From Terrimonas sp. (GTDB lineage: Bacteria; Bacteroidota; Bacteroidia; Chitinophagales; Chitinophagaceae): a DNA stretch of 64,000 nucleotides. The notes below the pieces were generated by a model that was not told where the DNA came from, made no database searches, and saw nothing but the letters and a program-made list of their open reading frames with translations. Shown here piece after piece: positions 51,218-59,610 of this stretch (positions within the stretch are counted from its first letter, which is position 1; every line of letters starts with the position of its first letter). The translations under genes and the position numbers were made by a program. The stretch spans positions 248,001-312,000 of the forward strand of contig WGMO01000001.1 of the NCBI GenBank assembly GCA_016125075.1, written 5' to 3'.

Positions 51218-51247
51218 GCCTTCCAGATCGGAAGGGATTTAATACTG

Positions 51248-51255
51248 TAAATTTG
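51248..51255 (+). promoter_or_regulatory. candidate -7 box of dinB
   Basis: TAAATTTG, an exact match, 12 bases before the TTG start of dinB. No upstream TTG at 19-23 bases. No LexA-type box was seen. Confidence 0.4.
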
Positions 51256-51266
51256 AACACTAAATC

Positions 51267-52433
51267 TTGCATGACAAAATACACCATATCGCCCATTTTG
51301 ACCTTGATTCATTTTTTGTATCAGTAGAAATCCTCAACAATCCCTCCTTAAAAGGCAAACCTGTGCTGGTAGGGGGTTATGAACGGGGCGTGGTGGCAGC
51401 CTGCAGTTATGAGGCCAGAAAATTCGGCATACACTCTGCCATGCCGATGAAAAAAGCCATGCAACTTTGCCCCGAAGCCATCATCACTCATTCAAGCCGG
51501 GGTGAATACAGCAAGTTTTCAAGATGGGTGACCGACATTATCGCTGCCAAAGTGCCTTTGTTTGAAAAAGCATCCATTGATGAATTCTATATCGACCTAA
51601 CAGGGATGGACAAGTTTTTTGGCGTGAGCAAATATGCCCAGGAACTCCGGCATACCATTACCCGTGAAACTGGCCTTCCGATCTCCTGTGGACTCTCTTC
51701 GGCAAAATTCATCAGCAAGATTGCGACCAATGAAGCCAAACCCAACGGTTTCCTGGAGATCCCCCATGGCAGGGAAACCGCATTTTTATGGCCCCTTCCT
51801 GTAGAAAAAATAAATGGCGTGGGCAAACAGACCGAGATCCAGCTCAAAAATATGGGGCTCTATACCATTGGTGATATTGCCAAAATGCCCCTGGAAACCC
51901 TCGAATCCCAATTGGGAAAATGGGGCCATTCCCTCTGGGAAAAAGCACAGGGTATCGGGAGTACTGCGATCCATACCGACTGGGTGCAGAAAAGTATGAG
52001 CCACGAAAACACCTTTGATACGGATCACAAAGACCTTGATTTCCTGTACAAGGAATTGGTCCGGCTTACGGAAAAGACTGCCTATGCCCTGCGGGAAGAT
52101 GAAAAACTTACGGGTTGTGTCACGATCAAGATCCGGTATGCCGACTTCGAAACCACCAGCCGCCAGGAGGTCATCGATTATACAGCATTGGATGACCAGC
52201 TCATCGCCAAAGCGAGGAGCATTTTTGATAAGCAATACCAAAAAGGAAGACCCGTGCGCTTACTGGGTGTGCGGTTTAGCCAGCTAATCCCTTTCACCAT
52301 GCAGATGAGCTTATTTGAAGACCATTCGGGTAAACTCAATCTCTACAAGGCTGTTGATCATATCAAAGACGGGTTCGGGAGCCAGGTAGTTACGAAAGCA
52401 GCTACCATCCCCAAAAAAGAAAAAGAAGAATAG
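51267..52433 (+). CDS. dinB: DNA polymerase IV (Y-family, DinB)
   Basis: Error-prone translesion polymerase. 388 residues with the Y-family signature IAHFDLDSFFVSVEIL, the second metal site in KASIDEFYIDLTGMDKFFG, the helix-hairpin-helix region (VGKQTEIQLKNMGLYTIGDI) and the little finger domain (VTIKIRYADFETTSRQEVIDY). The C-terminus is Lys/Glu rich (PKKEKEE). The start is a TTG at 51267; an ATG at 51271 is out of frame and the in-frame codon before it is a stop. Confidence 0.95.
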   Translation: MHDKIHHIAHFDLDSFFVSVEILNNPSLKGKPVLVGGYERGVVAACSYEARKFGIHSAMPMKKAMQLCPEAIITHSSRGEYSKFSRWVTDIIAAKVPLFEKASIDEFYIDLTGMDKFFGVSKYAQELRHTITRETGLPISCGLSSAKFISKIATNEAKPNGFLEIPHGRETAFLWPLPVEKINGVGKQTEIQLKNMGLYTIGDIAKMPLETLESQLGKWGHSLWEKAQGIGSTAIHTDWVQKSMSHENTFDTDHKDLDFLYKELVRLTEKTAYALREDEKLTGCVTIKIRYADFETTSRQEVIDYTALDDQLIAKARSIFDKQYQKGRPVRLLGVRFSQLIPFTMQMSLFEDHSGKLNLYKAVDHIKDGFGSQVVTKAATIPKKEKEE

Positions 52434-52552
52434 CCATTCAAATGTACCAGTGTGCGACGCAACAGAAGATGATAAGAAATCATGCGCTTGACAGCATAAA
52501 TATTTATCTTCGCAATCTTTGGATTTTATAAATACGAAAAAATACAATTGTT

Positions 52553-53920
52553 ATGTCACAGGCCTGGAAAAATTACCTTGAAGAGAATAAAGAACGTTTT
52601 TTGACTGAAATGATGGATCTACTTCGCATACCCTCAGTGAGTGCAAAAACAGAACATAAGGCGGATATGCTGACATGTGCTGAAGCCGTCAAAAAAAGCA
52701 TGTTGTCGGCCGGTTGCGATAAGGCGGAAGTGATGGCTACAGCGGGTCACCCTGTGGTGTATGGAGAAAAAATAATTGATCCCGCCCAACCCACGGTGCT
52801 GGTGTACGGGCACTACGATGTACAGCCACCGGAACCGCTCGAATTATGGCACAGCGGTCCCTTTGACCCCGTGATTAAAGACGGAAAGGTCTATGCCCGC
52901 GGTTCGGCCGATGATAAAGGACAATTTTACATGCATGTAAAAGCCCTGGAAACCCTGGTGAAGACCAATACCATGACGACCAATATCAAATTCCTGATCG
53001 AAGGGGAAGAAGAAGTGGGCTCTCCCAACCTCGGAAGTTTTGTTGCCGATCATAAGGATATGCTGAAAGCAGATGTGATTCTGATCAGCGACAGTTCGAT
53101 GCTGAGTATGGAAAATCCTTCGTTGGATACCGGTGTTCGCGGGTTAAGCTATATAGAAGTGGAAGTGACTTCGGCCAACCGTGACCTGCACAGTGGCACA
53201 TACGGCGGTGCTGTCGCCAACCCTATCACGATCCTGGCGAAGATGATCGCCAGCTGTCATGATGAAAACAATCATATCACGATTCCGGGATTTTATGATG
53301 ATGTTGCCATCGCCAGTAAGGAAGAACGCGAACTCATCAATAAGGCGCCTTATGATGAACAGGAATATAAAGAAGAACTGGGTGTTAAGGAGCTATGGGG
53401 TGAAAAAGGGTATACCACCTATGAAAGAACCGGTATCCGCCCAACCCTTGAAATCAACGGCATCTGGGGTGGATATACCGGGGAAGGCGCCAAAACCGTA
53501 CTGCCTTCAAAAGCCACCGCAAAGATTTCTGCCAGGCTGGTCCCCAACCAGTCATCGGATAAGATGACAGAAAAACTGATGAATTATTTCAAATCCATCG
53601 CCCCGGATTGTGTTACCATCTCCGCTTTTCATCATCATGGCGGCGAACCCTATATGACACCAATCCATAGCAAAGGGTACGAGGCGGCTGCAAAAGCGAT
53701 CGCCACAACATTCGGAAAAGAACCCATACCGGTTCGGGGGGGAGGCAGTATTCCCATCTGCTCCATCCTGGAAAAGGAACTGGATATCAAGATTATTTTC
53801 ATGGGTTTTGGCCTGGACAATGATAACCTGCACAGCCCCAATGAAAAATATAATATTGCGAATTTTTACAAAGGGATTGAAACGATTCCTTATTTCCATA
53901 AATATTTCGCGGCAGAATAA
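52553..53920 (+). CDS. M20-family metallodipeptidase
   Basis: Zinc dipeptidase acting on small peptides. 455 residues: metal-site segments VYGHYDVQPPEPLELWHSGPF and GSADDKGQ, the catalytic EGEEEVGSPNLG, the lid/dimerisation domain in the middle, and the GGGSIPICSILEKEL block near the C-terminus with DNDNLHSPNEKYN. No signal peptide, so probably cytoplasmic. Single-gene unit followed by a probable terminator. Confidence 0.93.
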   Translation: MSQAWKNYLEENKERFLTEMMDLLRIPSVSAKTEHKADMLTCAEAVKKSMLSAGCDKAEVMATAGHPVVYGEKIIDPAQPTVLVYGHYDVQPPEPLELWHSGPFDPVIKDGKVYARGSADDKGQFYMHVKALETLVKTNTMTTNIKFLIEGEEEVGSPNLGSFVADHKDMLKADVILISDSSMLSMENPSLDTGVRGLSYIEVEVTSANRDLHSGTYGGAVANPITILAKMIASCHDENNHITIPGFYDDVAIASKEERELINKAPYDEQEYKEELGVKELWGEKGYTTYERTGIRPTLEINGIWGGYTGEGAKTVLPSKATAKISARLVPNQSSDKMTEKLMNYFKSIAPDCVTISAFHHHGGEPYMTPIHSKGYEAAAKAIATTFGKEPIPVRGGGSIPICSILEKELDIKIIFMGFGLDNDNLHSPNEKYNIANFYKGIETIPYFHKYFAAE

Positions 53921-53944
53921 CCTTCCTGCCCGCCATCGATAACT

Positions 53945-53972
53945 AATCCCTGTCCGTTAACCGGGATTTTTT
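53945..53972 (+). terminator. probable intrinsic terminator after the M20 peptidase gene
   Basis: AATCCC/GGGATT six-base stem with a 12-base loop, followed by a T-run; it ends where the next gene's promoter begins. Confidence 0.6.
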
Positions 53973-53979
53973 AATTTTG
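53972..53979 (+). promoter_or_regulatory. -7 box of the S4 protein gene; leaderless geometry
   Basis: TAATTTTG ends 6 bases before the ATG at 53985, almost the same arrangement as at 15780 and 20078. No TTG at 19-23 bases upstream, where the terminator lies. Confidence 0.45.
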
Positions 53980-53984
53980 AAAGG

Positions 53985-54371
53985 ATGACTGGAAAAGAAA
54001 AACTCCGACTTGACAAATATCTTTGGGCCATCCGGCTATTTAAAACCCGGTCACTGGCTGCCACTGCCTGCGAAAGCGGAAAGGTGAAGTTTGAGGGTGC
54101 CCAGGCCAAAGCTTCAAAAACAGTGAATATCGGCGATGAATATGAAGTGAAAACGGAAGCAAAACGATGGCGCATCAGGGTGTCGGGTCTTATGCATAGC
54201 AGGGTTCGCTACGAAGAAGCTATTAAAAATTATATTGATATCACTCCGGCCGAGGAGATACAACGCCTGCAATACCAGGCAGCCAGTTTCCATACCGGGA
54301 AAAGAAGGAGCAAGATCGGCCGGCCCACCAAAAAAGAAAGGCGGGATATGGACGATTTCCTCGATCCATAG
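53985..54371 (+). CDS. S4-domain RNA-binding protein (Hsp15/HslR-like)
   Basis: 128 residues, an S4 domain (LRLDKYLWAIRLFKTRSLAATACESGKVKFEG) followed by a basic tail (FHTGKRRSKIGRPTKKERRDMDDF). Hsp15-type proteins bind free 50S subunits carrying stalled nascent chains. Placement next to a small heat-shock protein (same strand) fits a stress role. Family assignment is good, cellular role inferred. Confidence 0.9.
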   Translation: MTGKEKLRLDKYLWAIRLFKTRSLAATACESGKVKFEGAQAKASKTVNIGDEYEVKTEAKRWRIRVSGLMHSRVRYEEAIKNYIDITPAEEIQRLQYQAASFHTGKRRSKIGRPTKKERRDMDDFLDP

Positions 54372-54478
54372 AACTGATGATGCCCGTCATTGATTTTTCT
54401 TCCGGCTATCATTGTTTCCTGCCCACCCGGGGATTTATATTCGTCGTGAAAATAATTCATTCACACAAAATTTCTATT

Positions 54479-54931
54479 ATGGAAAACAAAGCTTTGGAAA
54501 AAACAAGAACAGCCCGGCCAACCTTGTTTGATGGCGGATGGATGGAAAAGTTTTTCAATGCTCCTTTGGATGAGTTCTTCAATTTCGGAAAAGTCATGAA
54601 CGTACCCGCAGTCAATGTAAGCGAAACCGATAAGGAATTCAGGCTTTGCATTGCAGCGCCCGGCCTTGAAAAAAATGACTTCAAAGTGGAAGTTGTTGAC
54701 GACATGCTGACCATCAGTGCTGAAAAAGAGAAAGAAGAAAAAGAAGAGAAAGAAGGTCGTTTTAACAGGAGGGAATACAATTACAGCAGCTGGAGCCGCA
54801 GTTTTAGCTTACCGGAAGGTTGCAAACTGGAAAAAATTGATGCCCGGTATGAGCATGGTGAGTTAAAGATTCACATCCCGAAATCTGAGGTAAAAGAAAC
54901 AAGGAAGATCAAAAACATTTCTGTGAACTAG
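54479..54931 (+). CDS. Hsp20/alpha-crystallin family small heat-shock protein
   Basis: ATP-independent holdase. 150 residues: N-terminal region (PTLFDGGWMEKFFNAPLDEFF), alpha-crystallin domain (PAVNVSETDKEFRLCIAAPGLEKNDFKVEV in outline; LTISAEKEKEEKEE; RSFSLPEGCKLEKIDARYEHGELKIHIPK) and a short tail with a V/I-x-I/V-like end (KIKNISVN). The longer frame from 54377 is rejected because the ATG at 54479 gives the normal start. Terminated by the hairpin at 54950. Confidence 0.93.
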   Translation: MENKALEKTRTARPTLFDGGWMEKFFNAPLDEFFNFGKVMNVPAVNVSETDKEFRLCIAAPGLEKNDFKVEVVDDMLTISAEKEKEEKEEKEGRFNRREYNYSSWSRSFSLPEGCKLEKIDARYEHGELKIHIPKSEVKETRKIKNISVN

Positions 54932-54949
54932 CAGGAAGTGCCGGAATTC

Positions 54950-54987
54950 AGCCCATGTCCTCAGTTAGTGAGGCGTGGGCTTTTTTT
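54950..54987 (+). terminator. intrinsic terminator after the Hsp20 gene
   Basis: Two-part stem (AGCCCA/TGGGCT outer, CCTCA/TGAGG inner) with a 5-base loop, followed by seven T residues. It also faces the convergent response-regulator gene ending at 54993. Confidence 0.9.
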
Positions 54988-54992
54988 ATGTA

Positions 54993-56048
54993 TCAGTACA
55001 ACAGGTTCCTGAGTTTATCAAGATTGGTAACCAGGATCTTCCCTTCCCGTACTTCAATGAGTTTTTCCCCCTTAAAGTCGCTCAGGGTCCTGATCAGCGA
55101 TTCTGTTGCCGTACCCACATAATGGGCAATATCTTCCCGGGAGATCTCTATCGGATGACTGCCATCGGCGCCGCTATATTTTCCCTGGATATCCACCAGG
55201 GCCTTTGCCACCCTTTTCCTTAAAGAGCTGTAGGCCAGGTTGAGCAATCGCTCCTCTTTCTCCTTCACATTCTGGGTGATGATGCGGATAAATTTAGCGG
55301 CAATATTGATATCCCCGTTGATCATGTTCAGGAAATCCTCCCGGGGGATCTGCATGATCTCCGCGTCTTCAAGGATAACAGCTGAATCATCATAATTCTT
55401 ATCTTCTATCAGGGCGGAATAGCCGATAAAATCACCATCACTAAAAAGATCGGTGATGTATTCCTTACCATCTTCATGGATCTTGAAGCATTTCACCTTG
55501 CCTTTCAGCAGGCAATAGATATAACGGGGCCTTTTGCCTTCCTGGTACAGGTTCTGCTTCTTGTTATAAAATTCCACATCATACTGGTCTGCCAGGTGTT
55601 TCAGCAAACCCGTATCCTTGGCATCCCTGATAAACTGGGAAACCCCCTGCTGGGTGGGTGCATACTTCTGCTCCATGATCTCATTCTTCTTCAACCGGAT
55701 CTCAATGGCATTCAGTAATTCAATATCCTCAAAGGGTTTTGTGATATAATCATCTGCACCCATTTCCATCCCTTTCCGGAAATCACTTCTTTCGGTCTTG
55801 GCTGTTAAAAAGATGAATGGGATATTCTGGGTTTCATCATTCTTCCGCAGCAGGTGCAAAACACCATAACCATCCAGTTCCGGCATCATGATGTCACAGA
55901 CGATAACGGAAGGCTTTTCTTTTAGCGCTATTTCAACACCTGTTTTGCCGTTTTCGGCGGTAAAGGTCTTATACCCTGCCAGGTCGAGTATCTCGGCGGT
56001 ATTTTCCCTGATCTCTGTGTTATCGTCGATGACTAATACTGATTTCAT
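54993..56048 (-). CDS. response regulator with CRP/FNR output (receiver, cNMP-binding, HTH)
   Basis: 351 residues in three parts: receiver domain 1-120 with the phospho-acceptor D52 (VIVCDIMMPELDG), acidic D8/D9 and K104-type (DDYITKPFE) residues; a cyclic-nucleotide-binding-like domain (about 140-260, LFSDGDFIGYSALIEDKNY, EDAEIMQIPREDF); and a C-terminal HTH of the CRP family (IEISREDIAHYVGTATESLIRTLSDFKGEKLI). Thus a phosphorylated CRP-like DNA-binding regulator. Its stop overlaps nothing, and its start is 4 bases inside the next (sensor kinase) gene, so they form a two-component pair. FNR-like sites in the nos region make it a candidate nos regulator (inference). Confidence 0.93.
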   Translation of the reverse strand: MKSVLVIDDNTEIRENTAEILDLAGYKTFTAENGKTGVEIALKEKPSVIVCDIMMPELDGYGVLHLLRKNDETQNIPFIFLTAKTERSDFRKGMEMGADDYITKPFEDIELLNAIEIRLKKNEIMEQKYAPTQQGVSQFIRDAKDTGLLKHLADQYDVEFYNKKQNLYQEGKRPRYIYCLLKGKVKCFKIHEDGKEYITDLFSDGDFIGYSALIEDKNYDDSAVILEDAEIMQIPREDFLNMINGDINIAAKFIRIITQNVKEKEERLLNLAYSSLRKRVAKALVDIQGKYSGADGSHPIEISREDIAHYVGTATESLIRTLSDFKGEKLIEVREGKILVTNLDKLRNLLY

Positions 56049-57598
56049 GCTTTTGCGGGTAATTTTATGGTTATGGTTGTTCCTTCGTCCAGTTTACTTT
56101 GCAAATGTACAGTTCCACGCAATAAATCGGCATACCTTTTCACAATATGGAGGCCAAGCCCAGTTCCCTGGATATTGGTGGCATTGGAAGCCCTGAAAAA
56201 ACTGCTGAACAGGTGCTGCTGGTCATTTTCAGGGATTCCGATACCCCTGTCAACCACTTTCAATATTATGCCCCGGTTATCCACCAGCGAATGAATCGTT
56301 ATGGCACTGTTTTCCCCGGAAAACTTGGCAGCATTGCTGGAGAGGTTGATCAGCATGTTTTTTATGAGCCGCTTATCAGAATGGACCGATCGCTCACCCT
56401 GGTGCTGCACAATAACTTCCTGGCCTTTTTTCAGCACCGGTTTCAGTTCTTCTGCTGTTTCCATTAACAATTCTTCCAGGTCAAAAGAAGAAATACTGAC
56501 CATTTCCTTGTTCTCATCCAAACGGCCCAACGAAAGGAAATCTTCCAGGATTTCGTTGAGGTGCTTTACGGAATCCTTGATCCTATTGATATGTTTATTC
56601 CGTTTTTCCTGTTCTTCCGCCTGCGTATATTTCGCCAGCAAAGAGGCCGATGAAAGCACAGAACTCAGGGGTGTCCTGAATTCATGGGAAGCCATGGAGA
56701 CAAACCTGCTTTTAATCTCATTTAACTGGCGCTCCTTATCAAGGGCCTCCCTGAGTTCGATTTGGGATTGTTCCAGTTTCGTCAACGCCTCTTTCAGGAT
56801 CTGCGTACGCTCCTCCACTTTTATTTCCAGTTCTGTATTCAGCTTTCTGATATCGTTGGTTATTTTTTCCAGTTCTTTTTGCTGCCGTATCATGTTCGCT
56901 TCAGCCTGTTTCCGCAAACTGATATCAACGACAAAGGCAATCACATACATCTCATTCTTTTGACGATAATGACTCAGGCTGACCTCCACCGGGAATTCTT
57001 CCCCGTTTTTTTTACGGGCATAGAGGTCCCTTCCCGAACCCATGGTCCTGTTCTGCGGATGCTGATAAAAATGATCCCTGAGTTTTACATGTTTTTCCTG
57101 TGTACGCACGGGCAATAACCTCTCGATCCTGCTCCCGATCAGTTCTGAAGCTGCATACCCAAATATGGCTTCAGCAGCCGGGTTCAGTAAAACAATTTTC
57201 GCCGCACCATCTGTTAAAATGATCCCTTCTGTGGCATTTTCAAACAGGGAGGTCATATGCTTTTTTTCAAACTCAATGCCGGACTGTTGTTTTTTGAAAT
57301 AAACGGTAATAACAGTTGCCAGTAAAACCGGGGCTAATTCCAGTAAGCCCCACCCTGCACTAAACGCGGAATGGCTATCCTTTCCCAAAATGGGATTGAT
57401 CAACATAACCACTGCCAATGCAGCCAAACCCGTTAGCCAGGTTACCCGCAGACCGGGGACAAAGACGGTAAGAAAAATGACAAAGGGAAATCCTGTTTCA
57501 CCAACCGGGTAAGTTGGGAAAAAATAGGCAAGGAACCCAATGATGATAAAGGAGATAGCAGCAAGCCATGCAGCATACCTGCCGTTGATTTTCAACAT
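56045..57598 (-). CDS. PAS-domain membrane sensor histidine kinase
   Basis: 517 residues: about four membrane helices (WLAAISFIIIGFLAYFF, FVIFLTVFVPGLRVTWL, AALAVVMLINPIL, LLELAPVLLATVITVYF), a PAS domain (residues about 135-250, MTSLFENATEGIILTDGAAKIVLLNPAAEAIFGY), a coiled-coil linker (IRKLNTELEIKVEERTQILKEAL), the phosphoacceptor H-box (MASHEFRTPLSSVLSSASL) and an ATPase domain (NMLINLSSNAAKFSGENSAI, DRGIGIPENDQQHLFSSFFRA, GTGLGLHIVKRYA). Upstream in-frame ATGs up to 57763 are not part of the conserved protein. Partner of the REC-CRP regulator, whose start it overlaps by 4 bases. Confidence 0.93.
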   Translation of the reverse strand: MLKINGRYAAWLAAISFIIIGFLAYFFPTYPVGETGFPFVIFLTVFVPGLRVTWLTGLAALAVVMLINPILGKDSHSAFSAGWGLLELAPVLLATVITVYFKKQQSGIEFEKKHMTSLFENATEGIILTDGAAKIVLLNPAAEAIFGYAASELIGSRIERLLPVRTQEKHVKLRDHFYQHPQNRTMGSGRDLYARKKNGEEFPVEVSLSHYRQKNEMYVIAFVVDISLRKQAEANMIRQQKELEKITNDIRKLNTELEIKVEERTQILKEALTKLEQSQIELREALDKERQLNEIKSRFVSMASHEFRTPLSSVLSSASLLAKYTQAEEQEKRNKHINRIKDSVKHLNEILEDFLSLGRLDENKEMVSISSFDLEELLMETAEELKPVLKKGQEVIVQHQGERSVHSDKRLIKNMLINLSSNAAKFSGENSAITIHSLVDNRGIILKVVDRGIGIPENDQQHLFSSFFRASNATNIQGTGLGLHIVKRYADLLRGTVHLQSKLDEGTTITIKLPAKA

Positions 57599-57662
57599 GG
57601 AAACAATTGATGATTTACTGTTTGTGAAGATAGGAAAGTTCAGGCAAAAGGAAAGAGACGCA

Positions 57663-58421
57663 TTAAGGTCTGTCGTCCTGCAATAATTCCTTTTCCATCT
57701 GGATGGCGCCGGGAAAGAGGATATTATTTTCCAGGTGCAGGTGTTGGACCAGGTCATTATCAAACTCCATCATTTTGTAGAAGGTCACCTTATGCATATT
57801 GCAGGGTTTCGGCGGCAGGGTGTAATGGTTGGTGATTGCCCTGACCCTTTTGATCTGTTCATTGGTAACATCATGTTCATTCCGCATCATTTCTTCAACC
57901 GGCTTCCGGAGGGTCCTGACCAGCAACCCGGCATAGCTTTCCTTATTATAATAGGCATAGGCGATCTGCTTGATATACGGGAAAATGATCTCCTCTTCCT
58001 GTTGCATATGGGGAATCATGTGTTTTTCCATCCTGCTGAAGATCTTGCTCAGCTCAACCAGTTCCGGGAATTTATTTTTATGGCTTTCTACAAACCTGTC
58101 AACATAATCCCTCACTTCAGGTATCGCTTTTTTTAGATAACGGTGATGTACATTGATGATGTAATCGGCCAGGAAATCGAGTTTCCATTCTTCAAAGGGA
58201 AGAGAATTGGAAATATGGATGTTACGGGTAGCCGCTTTTAATTCTTTGAGGATGGCATCGGTATCCAGGCCCCGCATGGCACAGGCTGTTTCAAGGGGCC
58301 ATTTCCCGCCGCAGCAAAAATCAATATCATACTTACGGAATACATCTGCCGTCCGATAATCATGCGCAACAATCTCGTTCACAAAGGAAGTGCCGTCTAT
58401 TTTGAAATCTGATAGAAACAT
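57663..58421 (-). CDS. ric: iron-sulfur cluster repair protein (Ric/ScdA/YtfE type)
   Basis: Di-iron hemerythrin-type protein that repairs Fe-S clusters damaged by nitric oxide or oxidants. 252 residues: N-terminal ScdA domain (FVNEIVAHDYRTADVFRKYDIDFCCGGKWPLETAC) and a hemerythrin domain with ligand histidines (HHRYLKKAIPEVRDYVDRFVE, HMIPHMQQEEEIIFPYIK, MRNEHDVTNEQIKRVRAITN, LVQHLHLENNILFP). The start at 58421 gives the family N-terminus. Position between the two-component pair and an NsrR-like regulator and next to nosZ points to defence against NO or N2O chemistry. Confidence 0.93.
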   Translation of the reverse strand: MFLSDFKIDGTSFVNEIVAHDYRTADVFRKYDIDFCCGGKWPLETACAMRGLDTDAILKELKAATRNIHISNSLPFEEWKLDFLADYIINVHHRYLKKAIPEVRDYVDRFVESHKNKFPELVELSKIFSRMEKHMIPHMQQEEEIIFPYIKQIAYAYYNKESYAGLLVRTLRKPVEEMMRNEHDVTNEQIKRVRAITNHYTLPPKPCNMHKVTFYKMMEFDNDLVQHLHLENNILFPGAIQMEKELLQDDRP

Positions 58422-58500
58422 ACGCCCCGGAAAATAATTTGGGGGCAAAATAAAATGAATCGCATAAACCAAACATGATTATTATCAGGTCCGGATACGA

Positions 58501-58947
58501 CTAAACTCCTGTTGTGGCAATATTATGAAGTTGTAATTTTTTGGTACCGGTGATCAGATCATTAATAGTTGTTTTGGAGAGGAGTGCAATAAACTCCTCC
58601 CTGATCTGCTGCACCTTATCATGGAGTGGACAGGGATGTATTTTATCACATTGGTTAAACCGTAGTTCACATTGTGTTAATTGTTCAATATGGTCAGTCG
58701 TTCTGTAAACATCTAATAAGGATTTTGAGAGTGTATTTTCCCCCAGGCTAAAACCCCCGTTCGGCCCCTTTACTGAAGTCAATAACCCGTTTCTGACCAA
58801 TTCCTGCAGGATTTTCCCCAAAAAATGCCGGGGCACAGAAAGTTTTTCAGAAATCTCTTCGATTTGCACCTTGCGCTCCTCTTTTTGGACTAATGCAATA
58901 TATAAGATACCCCTGATGGCATAACCAAAGGTCTTTGATAATATCAT
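58501..58947 (-). CDS. Rrf2-family transcriptional regulator (NsrR-like)
   Basis: 148-residue winged-helix protein. HTH region (KTFGYAIRGILYIALVQKEERKVQIEEISEKLSVPRHFLGKILQELVRNGLL in outline, then SVKGPNGGF) is typical Rrf2. Three cysteines spaced C-x6-C-x5-C (C93, C100, C106 in QCELRFNQCDKIHPCPLH) are close to the Fe-S-binding pattern of NsrR and IscR, which suits NO sensing. It is divergent from the cytochrome-nosZ operon across 160 bases and next to ric. It is the obvious candidate to bind the 32-bp palindrome at 59056. Confidence 0.88.
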   Translation of the reverse strand: MILSKTFGYAIRGILYIALVQKEERKVQIEEISEKLSVPRHFLGKILQELVRNGLLTSVKGPNGGFSLGENTLSKSLLDVYRTTDHIEQLTQCELRFNQCDKIHPCPLHDKVQQIREEFIALLSKTTINDLITGTKKLQLHNIATTGV

Positions 58948-59011
58948 CGGCTATTTTTTCAAAATTATTTGCAGGCCGTTAGGGACTACCTGATTTTAAT
59001 CAATACCGGCT

Positions 59012-59025
59012 TTGACACACATCAT
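59012..59025 (+). promoter_or_regulatory. FNR/CRP-like half-conserved box
   Basis: TTGACACACATCAT matches TTGAYnnnnRTCAA except in one position, and its centre lies about 41 bases upstream of the projected transcription start of the nos operon, the class II activator position. Confidence 0.45.
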
Positions 59026-59047
59026 CTTTCGCATTAAAGGTCGAAAA

Positions 59048-59087
59048 TACTTTTGAATAATAAAAGACATCAATGTCTTTTATTATT
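59048..59087 (+). promoter_or_regulatory. nos operon -7 box and overlapping 32-bp palindrome
   Basis: TACTTTTG at 59048-59055 is followed at once by a perfect inverted repeat with 15-base arms (AATAATAAAAGACAT and its complement) around CA, 59056-59087. It covers the expected transcription start, so a bound protein would block initiation. Confidence 0.75.
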
Positions 59088-59107
59088 TTTTATCAAAATA
59101 TGCAAAT

Positions 59108-59584
59108 ATGAAACTGAATGGCGCAATGAACAACCTGAAACTTCTGCCGGTCATACTGGTTTTACTTTCCTGTGGAAATGAAGGCGTAAAAACAGATGAA
59201 AAGCCTGTTGATATCCAGGAACTGGCAAAAAATCAGCCGGAAGTGCACGGCACTGAGCTGAAAGAAGGTGATATTACCCTTTCCAATCCATTAGACACAA
59301 CAATGGTCCATGCAGGGAAAGCGATCTACGAGTTAAAATGTCAATCCTGTCACAGACTGACTGAAGACAAGTTGGTGGGGCCGGGTTGGAAAAATGTCAC
59401 CAAACGGCGTCAGCCCCTCTGGATCATGAATATGATTACTAATGTAGAAATGATGCTGGAATCGGACCCGGAAGCACAGAAACTGCTGGAATTATGTTTG
59501 GTCAGGATGCCCAACCAAAATTTAAACCGGGAAGAAGCCAGGCAGGTTATTGAATTCATGCGCAATAACGATGGAGAAAAATAA
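59108..59584 (+). CDS. c-type cytochrome lipoprotein, probable electron donor to NosZ
   Basis: 158 residues. Lipoprotein signal with lipobox ending at C22 (LLSC), then a single haem-binding site C78-x2-C81-H82 (KCQSCHRL) and a probable axial Met near residue 134 (RMPNQN). Class I cytochrome c fold. It is the first gene of the nos operon, 26 bases before nosZ, and very likely feeds electrons to NosZ; this is inference from position. A second ATG at 59126 is an alternative start. Confidence 0.9.
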   Translation: MKLNGAMNNLKLLPVILVLLSCGNEGVKTDEKPVDIQELAKNQPEVHGTELKEGDITLSNPLDTTMVHAGKAIYELKCQSCHRLTEDKLVGPGWKNVTKRRQPLWIMNMITNVEMMLESDPEAQKLLELCLVRMPNQNLNREEARQVIEFMRNNDGEK

Positions 59585-59610
59585 ATACGTCCACAATAAA
59601 ATTTTAAATA

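Larger units (their letters stand above)
58948..59107. other. regulatory region between the NsrR-like gene and the nos operon
   Basis: 160 bases containing an FNR-like box (59012-59025), a -7 box (59048-59055) and a perfect palindrome (59056-59087). Together they predict anaerobic activation and repression at one promoter. Confidence 0.7.
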
